From Methylococcales bacterium (GTDB lineage: Bacteria > Pseudomonadota > Gammaproteobacteria > Methylococcales > Methylomonadaceae), in assembly GCA_023146575.1 (NCBI GenBank), contig JAGLBU010000158.1, positions 1 through 10,955 on the forward strand: a stretch of 10,955 bases of DNA. Direction: 5' to 3'. Under the pieces are notes generated by a model. It saw only the letters and a list, made by a program, of their open reading frames with translations, did no database searches and was not told the origin of the DNA. Position numbers and translations under genes: made by a program. Numbering within the stretch: the first letter of the stretch is position 1; each line of letters opens with the position of its first letter. Positions 6,184-10,955 of this stretch are shown in pieces.

Positions 6184-9117
6184 ATGCCAATCACTCGTCA
6201 GAAAAAACTTTTTTTTATAATTTGCATAATAATAGCCCTTGGAATAATAGGTTCACTAATCACCTACTTTTTTTTATTTCAAAAAAATAAACGTGAAATA
6301 ACCTATATAGGACTAACCGTTACAGAAGACAGGTCTATTGAAAAACCAACTCTTTCCATGCAAAATGGCGCACAACTTTTTTTAGATGAGTTTAATAGTT
6401 CTAAGCGTTTAAAAAGCCATAAAATTAATTTAAAAAATATTTCTCTCTCTACTTCGGGGAATAATGCGTTTAATAATGCCAAAACATTAGAGAGTGTCGT
6501 GGCTATTATTGGTAATATAAGCGCAAATAATATTTCATATATTGACACACTTTATAACAATAAAAATATTTCTCTCTTAAATAACCAGTCTATTAAAAAA
6601 GTTATTACCACTCGTAATAACTGGCTTTATTCATTAAGTTTTGAGGAAGACCACCAAGCAAAATTTATTGCAAATTACACTCATAATGTTTTAGATGAAG
6701 ATATTATTACCATTGTTCATGCCAATACAAACCAAGCCCTTAATATCACAAATCAGTTTGCCGCTGTCTATGAACGTTTTGGAACTTTAATTAATTACAC
6801 CTATCCTTTTGATATCAACAATACACAGCAATCTATTGCTGATATTATTTATGAAATAAAAGACAAGCAAGATTTAGGGATGATTTTTATTGTAGGCAAT
6901 GCCGTTGAGTCTGCCCGTTTTATTGTTCAAGCACGTCAGGCTGGCATCGAAAATAAAATAGTGGGTACGGATGTTGTTGGTCACAATGAATTTATCAATG
7001 CAATCAATCAATTAAAAAAAGACAATACGCCAACTGCAGATTATACCCATCAATTACTATTTACCTCCCCTTTATTATTTGATACCGCAAATGCTAAAGC
7101 CCAGCAGTTTAAAAACCTTTATTTAAATAAATATGGCATAGAGCCTGATTGGGTTGCTGCTTATGCTTATCATGCGGCAAAAATAATTACAGCAGGAATG
7201 TTAGAAAATTCAACAAAAAAATTAGCTCCAACCCCATCCTATCGCCAAAAAATTAAAGCCTATCTTGCTACTTTATCTGATAAAGGAAAACAAAAAATAG
7301 ATATTGGCGAGGCTGTTTTTCTAACAAAAAATGGGGAAAGAAAAATTCCCGTTCAAATGGGTATTTATGAAGGGCGTGACATTATTGCCGCAACAACACA
7401 ACTACAACCCATTAAAAAAAATATCACTATTGATTATTTGCAAGAATTAAAAAAAGGTAAAATTTTATATGTAAATAATACATTTATGTATAAAACAGAT
7501 GTTATTTATACGGGAATTGAATTAAAAAGAATAAATAGTATTGATTTTGACAAAGAAATAGCAGAATTAGACTTTAACATTTGGTTTCGTTATAAAGGAA
7601 ACTTTAATCCAGCCGATATTGTATTTTCAAACCTTGTTGCAGATCAAAAAATTTCACTTAAAAAACCTCTTTTATCGGATGAAAAAAAAGGTTATTTCTT
7701 TCGGTTATATCATATTAAAGCAAAATTTAAATTAAATTTTCAATCGTTTAAAAGAGTTTATGGTTCACATTTAATAGGTTTAGATTTTAAGCATAGAGTC
7801 TTAAATAAAAATAATATTATTTATGTAGCTGATGTTTTGGGTATGAACTTCTCTAAAAAATTACGTTTAAAAGAAAAACTTGAAAAAAATACTCTCTTAT
7901 TACCCTCTTTAGGTTGGGGAATTCAAGATGCATGGCTTTCACAAGGAATCAAACGCGAGTCTTCTTTAGGGGATCCATCCTATGTTGGCTATAATGTAAT
8001 GCCCGCTCTATTTTCAAATATAAATTACAGTATTTTATTAAAAGAAACAAAGGTCAACATACATAACTTAATTCCTACTGGCTATTATATTTATATTAGT
8101 ATTTTTGGTTTTGTTGCAGCCGCTGCTGCACGGATTATTGATCAAAAGCTTACAGGGCATTTTTGGTTAATGTCTTCTTGGATTATTCGTGTTATCTCTT
8201 GGCCATTACTGCTTATTTCTATCAGTAACTTAGGAATTGAAGAGGCGCTTAAAAAAGAACTTACCCCTGAATACATAGAACAATTAATACGAGCATCCGA
8301 TGCTGGGCTTTGTTTATTAATTTCGGTATTAGTTAATTTAGCTATTAATCGATTTTACTTTAAATCTATAGAACAAAAAACAGGGCATAAAGTTCCAGGG
8401 TTAATTCGATATTGCATCACCATTATTGTTTATATTATAAGTATCTTTTATATTATCGCTGTTATCTATAATAAGCCTTTAGGGCATTTATTGGCAGGAA
8501 GTGGTGTTTTAGCCATGATTATTGGTATTGCTATTCAAGGTAATGTTGCTAATATTTTTTCTGGTATTTTACTCAATATAGAAAAACCTTTTTCTATTGG
8601 TCATTGGTTAAAAATTGGTGCGTTTGATAAAATAAAAGTAATTGATATTACATGGCGATCAGTGCGGGTAATAGATCGACAAAATAATATTATTAGTATT
8701 CCTAATGGAACGGTAGCAAGCAGCCAAATAATTAATTATTCTTCTACCTATAGTCGTATTGACCAAGAATTTTCATTTTCAGAAGAATATAAGCCCTCAT
8801 TAGTTATTTCCTTACTTAAGAGGTCATTAGAAAATATGCCTGAAATAAATATCATAAAAGCAACACAACAAAGCTTAATATCCTTAGAAGTTAATGGTAC
8901 AAATACTTATTTAGTGAGTTTTTTTATTAAAGATATTGGTGAAGAAATACCGCTCAAAGTGAAAGTTTTAGAAGCTATTCATGCCTCTTTTTTACAAGCA
9001 GGTTATATCACTATAGCGCCAGATGAAAATACCAGTACAGAAGATACGCCCCTAGTTCATCCTTCAACGCCTAAAAGTTCTCTTGAACCTTTAAATAATG
9101 ATGCAGATAATAATTAA
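6184..9117 (+). CDS. Multidomain MscS-type channel with N-terminal type 1 solute-binding and ligand-gated-channel-like domains
   Basis: 977 residues. A basic N-terminus and a membrane anchor (about 9-33) place residues 38-630 in the periplasm. Residues 38-405 look like a type 1 periplasmic binding domain of the branched-chain amino acid receptor kind: ITYIGLTVTEDRSIEKP, VVAIIGNISANN, DLGMIFIVGNAVESARFIV, and YGIEPDWVAAYAYHAAKIIT. Residues about 415-630 are beta-rich (ELDFNIWFRYKGNF, GYFFRLYHIKAKFKLNF, HRVLNKNNIIYVAD, NINYSILLKE then LIPTGYY) and resemble the extracellular domain of prokaryotic pentameric ligand-gated channels; this is weaker inference. Then come helices at about 632-652, 660-683, 704-723 and 739-763, and the MscS pore helix and beta domain (LLAGSGVLAMIIGIAIQGNV, NIFSGILLNIEKPFSIGHWL, ITWRSVRVIDRQNNIISIPN) and a short cytoplasmic C-terminus. 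The helix count puts the MscS domain in the cytoplasm, as expected. No clear ribosome site precedes the ATG. The repeat-protein gene follows 21 bases later. Confidence 0.85.
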   Translation: MPITRQKKLFFIICIIIALGIIGSLITYFFLFQKNKREITYIGLTVTEDRSIEKPTLSMQNGAQLFLDEFNSSKRLKSHKINLKNISLSTSGNNAFNNAKTLESVVAIIGNISANNISYIDTLYNNKNISLLNNQSIKKVITTRNNWLYSLSFEEDHQAKFIANYTHNVLDEDIITIVHANTNQALNITNQFAAVYERFGTLINYTYPFDINNTQQSIADIIYEIKDKQDLGMIFIVGNAVESARFIVQARQAGIENKIVGTDVVGHNEFINAINQLKKDNTPTADYTHQLLFTSPLLFDTANAKAQQFKNLYLNKYGIEPDWVAAYAYHAAKIITAGMLENSTKKLAPTPSYRQKIKAYLATLSDKGKQKIDIGEAVFLTKNGERKIPVQMGIYEGRDIIAATTQLQPIKKNITIDYLQELKKGKILYVNNTFMYKTDVIYTGIELKRINSIDFDKEIAELDFNIWFRYKGNFNPADIVFSNLVADQKISLKKPLLSDEKKGYFFRLYHIKAKFKLNFQSFKRVYGSHLIGLDFKHRVLNKNNIIYVADVLGMNFSKKLRLKEKLEKNTLLLPSLGWGIQDAWLSQGIKRESSLGDPSYVGYNVMPALFSNINYSILLKETKVNIHNLIPTGYYIYISIFGFVAAAAARIIDQKLTGHFWLMSSWIIRVISWPLLLISISNLGIEEALKKELTPEYIEQLIRASDAGLCLLISVLVNLAINRFYFKSIEQKTGHKVPGLIRYCITIIVYIISIFYIIAVIYNKPLGHLLAGSGVLAMIIGIAIQGNVANIFSGILLNIEKPFSIGHWLKIGAFDKIKVIDITWRSVRVIDRQNNIISIPNGTVASSQIINYSSTYSRIDQEFSFSEEYKPSLVISLLKRSLENMPEINIIKATQQSLISLEVNGTNTYLVSFFIKDIGEEIPLKVKVLEAIHASFLQAGYITIAPDENTSTEDTPLVHPSTPKSSLEPLNNDADNN

Positions 9118-9138
9118 CAGGTGACTGGGGTATATAAA

Positions 9139-10955
9139 ATGAATAAATTTAAGACATTCAGTTTAAATTTCATCCTATTGATTAACATTATATTTTTCTC
9201 ACCTTTAGAGGCAAAAGAAAATAACAAAGTACCTCATATTGTTTCTGAACAAGAATATAAGTCCTTAAAAAAAGCACTTTACACAGGAAAAAATTTAAGT
9301 CCTTTATTAAAAGGAATATTATCAAAACTAAAAACTAAGAAGGAACAAGCTTTATTTCTTAAATCCCTTCAGCGATCATTTAAAAAAAATAAATCCATTG
9401 AAAAAGCCTTGGCGTTAGCGAGATCAAGCCTTGTATTACATCGTAAAACCCGTCAAAAAATCAAGAAACCCCACTCGAATTCTCCTTTTATTAAAACACT
9501 TGCATCAGGAAAAAGTATTAAAAAGGTATTTCCATCCTATTCTCCTAAGTCACAAAATAGGCTATTCAATAAAAAACTATTAACCGAGTTGGGTAAGGGT
9601 AAAACAACGAAAACCGCCATTTTAAATGCAAATAAACATATTACAACAATTACTGCGACCAAAAAATCAATTTCACAAAAAAATAATAGCGTCTTGTTAG
9701 CACTTGCAAAAGGTAAATCTGTTGAAGCCTTTATGGATAAACAAGGTATTCCTGCTTTTGCTCAAAAAAAATTTAAAAAAACATTTCTTAAAAAAATAGC
9801 AGGAGGCCATTCCATTTCAAAAGCTAATGCCCAAGCAAAGAAAATTATTGGTATGTCTAAAAAAAAGCCATTAAGCTTTTTGCAAGCCTTAGCAACGGGA
9901 AAAAACATTGATAAAATAATAGCAAATAAAAATATTAAAAAAAACCTTAATTCTATATTATCAAAGGGAGGAAATCCTTCAACAGCTATTGCCACAGCAG
10001 TTAAAAACACCAAAATATCTATTGCAACTAAAATCAATCAGGATAACCCTAAAATAAAATTATTCACTGCTTTATCCTCTGGAAAAAACGTCTCGAAAGC
10101 GGTAAACCAAGTGATAAAAAGTAATGGTGAAACTGGAAGCATAACCCCTAAAAAATTAGTGTCATCTATTGCCAGAGGTGCAAATATTTCTACCGCATTA
10201 AAGCGAATAAAAAACCTATCCGAAACTCGAAAAAAGTTAAAAACAAATACCGCCCCATCGCCTTTAATTACTGCCATTGCATCGGGTAAAAATATCCGTC
10301 AAGCGGTAAAAAATAAACCTCAGTTTCAATCAAAGGTTATTAAACAATTAAACAAAGGAAAAAGTCTTTCAACCGCCATTAGAACAGCACAACAACAAAC
10401 CGAGCAACTTGAAATAGCATCCGCTAGAACAACACAGCCTCAAAGTGATTCAGGTTTAATGGTGGCACTGGCAACAGGAAAAAATATAACGGGTTCGTTC
10501 GATAAACTACCAACTAAAATATCACCTAAAACAGTTCTTGCTGATTTAAACAAAGGGAAAACCCTTATCGTGGCACTAAATCAAAACGATACAGCTAAAA
10601 CAATTACAGCAGAAAAAGGTTTATCAACTGAAACGACTAATGAAATAATTGTTGCTACGACCTTAAATAACAAAAATCCTCAGCGTAAACCTAAAAATAA
10701 AACAGTTATTGCAACACCTCCAAAGAAAAATAAACCTCAGCGTAAGCCTAAAAATAAAATAGTTATTGCGGCCGTTTCAAAGAAAAATAAACCTCAGCGT
10801 AAACCTAAAAATAAAACAGTTATTGCGGCCGTTTCAAAGAAAAACAAACCTCAACGTAAACCTAAAAATAAACCAGTTATTGCGGCCGTTTCAAAGAAAA
10901 ATAAACCTCAGCGTAAACCTAAAAATAAAACAGTTATTGCGGCCGTTTCAAAGAA
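9139..10955 (+). CDS. Exported lysine-rich repeat protein, 3'-truncated by the window
   Basis: Open for 605 complete codons with no stop before the window end. ATG at 9139 follows CTGGGG (9125-9130) by eight bases, a usable ribosome site, and lies 21 bases after the channel gene, implying one transcript. The start MNKFKTF plus hydrophobic SLNFILLINIIFFSPLEA reads as a signal peptide, probably cut near residue 25 before KENNK, so the protein should be exported. Residues about 41-482 hold fourteen degenerate units centred on GK (for example FLQALATGKNIDKI and IKQLNKGKSLSTAI). From residue 510 a 19-residue tandem repeat, KKNKPQRKPKNKTVIAAVS, runs to the window end. The composition is dominated by Lys, Ala, Thr, Ser and Asn with no cysteine seen, giving a very basic protein. 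No known domain is recognised; binding of polyanions (cell-surface polysaccharide, extracellular DNA) is a guess from charge. The minus-strand frames opposite it are shadows. Confidence 0.8.
   Translation, partial: MNKFKTFSLNFILLINIIFFSPLEAKENNKVPHIVSEQEYKSLKKALYTGKNLSPLLKGILSKLKTKKEQALFLKSLQRSFKKNKSIEKALALARSSLVLHRKTRQKIKKPHSNSPFIKTLASGKSIKKVFPSYSPKSQNRLFNKKLLTELGKGKTTKTAILNANKHITTITATKKSISQKNNSVLLALAKGKSVEAFMDKQGIPAFAQKKFKKTFLKKIAGGHSISKANAQAKKIIGMSKKKPLSFLQALATGKNIDKIIANKNIKKNLNSILSKGGNPSTAIATAVKNTKISIATKINQDNPKIKLFTALSSGKNVSKAVNQVIKSNGETGSITPKKLVSSIARGANISTALKRIKNLSETRKKLKTNTAPSPLITAIASGKNIRQAVKNKPQFQSKVIKQLNKGKSLSTAIRTAQQQTEQLEIASARTTQPQSDSGLMVALATGKNITGSFDKLPTKISPKTVLADLNKGKTLIVALNQNDTAKTITAEKGLSTETTNEIIVATTLNNKNPQRKPKNKTVIATPPKKNKPQRKPKNKIVIAAVSKKNKPQRKPKNKTVIAAVSKKNKPQRKPKNKPVIAAVSKKNKPQRKPKNKTVIAAVSK
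9259..10584 (+). repeat. Degenerate protein repeats with GK core, 14 units in seven A/B pairs
   Basis: Within the exported protein the pattern hydrophobic-x-x-L-x-x-G-K-(S/N/T)-(I/L/V)-x-x-A recurs with its GK position at residues 50, 84 (NK), 124, 154, 192, 223 (GH), 254, 277 (GG), 315, 347 (GA), 383, 407, 447 and 473. Odd units read like SPLITAIASGKNIRQAV, with A(S/T)GK; even units read like KQLNKGKSLSTAI, with (K/R)G and a following STA. A-to-A spacing is 74, 68, 62, 61, 68 and 64 residues. DNA identity is low, so these repeats are old. Each unit could be a short helix-loop-helix with the GK at the turn. Confidence 0.65.
10666..10955 (+). repeat. 57-bp in-frame tandem repeat array, running off the window
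   Basis: Units of exactly 57 bases start at 10666, 10723, 10780, 10837 and 10894, with a sixth beginning at 10951. Each encodes 19 residues, consensus KKNKPQRKPKNKTVIAAVS. The first unit is the most diverged (NNKNPQRKPKNKTVIATPP); the later ones differ by a few substitutions (T to I or P in the TVIA segment, AAC for AAT, CAA for CAG, AAG for AAA). High DNA identity and a fixed in-frame period point to recent duplication or gene conversion, so copy number probably varies between strains. Confidence 0.95.

Noticed and set aside
9762..10277. Two leftward open frames of 91 and 79 codons
   Set aside because: They lie antisense to the long repeat-protein frame; their hydrophobic content is the complement of lysine-rich codons (AAA to TTT).
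9259..10584. TALE-like DNA-binding repeats (AIASGK resembles AIASxxGGKQAL)
   Set aside because: Spacing is irregular (23-40 residues), there is no variable di-residue position, and a signal peptide points to export.
10666..10955. CRISPR-like array of regular repeats
   Set aside because: The units are contiguous without unique spacers, keep a codon-multiple period of 57 bases and stay in frame with a coding sequence; they are protein repeats.
10666..10955. AlgP or histone H1-like regulator tail
   Set aside because: The lysine/proline composition is similar, but an N-terminal signal peptide makes an intracellular DNA-binding role unlikely, and the repeat sequence differs.

Overview
The window is AT-rich DNA from a bacterium, most likely a gammaproteobacterium. 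The 5'-truncated glmS is very close to the enterobacterial enzyme, and the mix of a TSUP permease, an ArsS-type radical SAM enzyme and an NlpE-like protein would suit an AT-rich sulfur oxidiser or methanotroph (Thiotrichales or Methylococcales type). That taxonomic refinement is inference. No tRNA, rRNA, insertion sequence or CRISPR array was seen.

Layout. 1-1190 (+): glmS, lacking its 5' end, followed by a hairpin terminator. 1244-2508 (-): a TauE/SafE-type permease preceded by a small exported protein. 2509-2877: a gene-free stretch holding a decayed 37-codon start of a flavin disulfide oxidoreductase gene. 2878-3675 (+): a stand-alone ClpP-like serine protease with a complete Ser/His/Asp triad and a lysine-rich tail, closed by a bidirectional hairpin. 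3735-4788 (-): two exported proteins in a probable operon, one an NlpE-like CxxC protein without a lipobox. 4883-5842 (-): ArsS-like radical SAM enzyme. 5843-6183: divergent intergenic region with a plausible promoter for the rightward genes.

The most interesting part is 6184-10955 (+). A 977-residue membrane protein joins a periplasmic type 1 solute-binding domain, a second periplasmic beta-rich domain resembling the ligand-binding domain of pentameric ligand-gated channels, and an MscS-type channel with four extra transmembrane helices. It looks like a ligand-gated or ligand-modulated MscS channel. Only 21 bases downstream starts an open frame of at least 605 codons (9139 to the window end, no stop) encoding an exported, extremely lysine-rich protein. 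That protein has two nested repeat systems: fourteen degenerate GK-motif units that alternate in two types with a superperiod of about 61-74 residues, then a nearly exact 57-bp (19-residue) tandem array that runs off the window. Because the frame does not close here, automated callers may miss it. The tight spacing suggests the channel and the repeat protein are made together. I know of no described system combining them, but novelty cannot be established without searches.

The left part is ordinary housekeeping and accessory material; the exported small proteins and the metal/sulfur-linked families suggest envelope and metal stress functions, without a proven common pathway.
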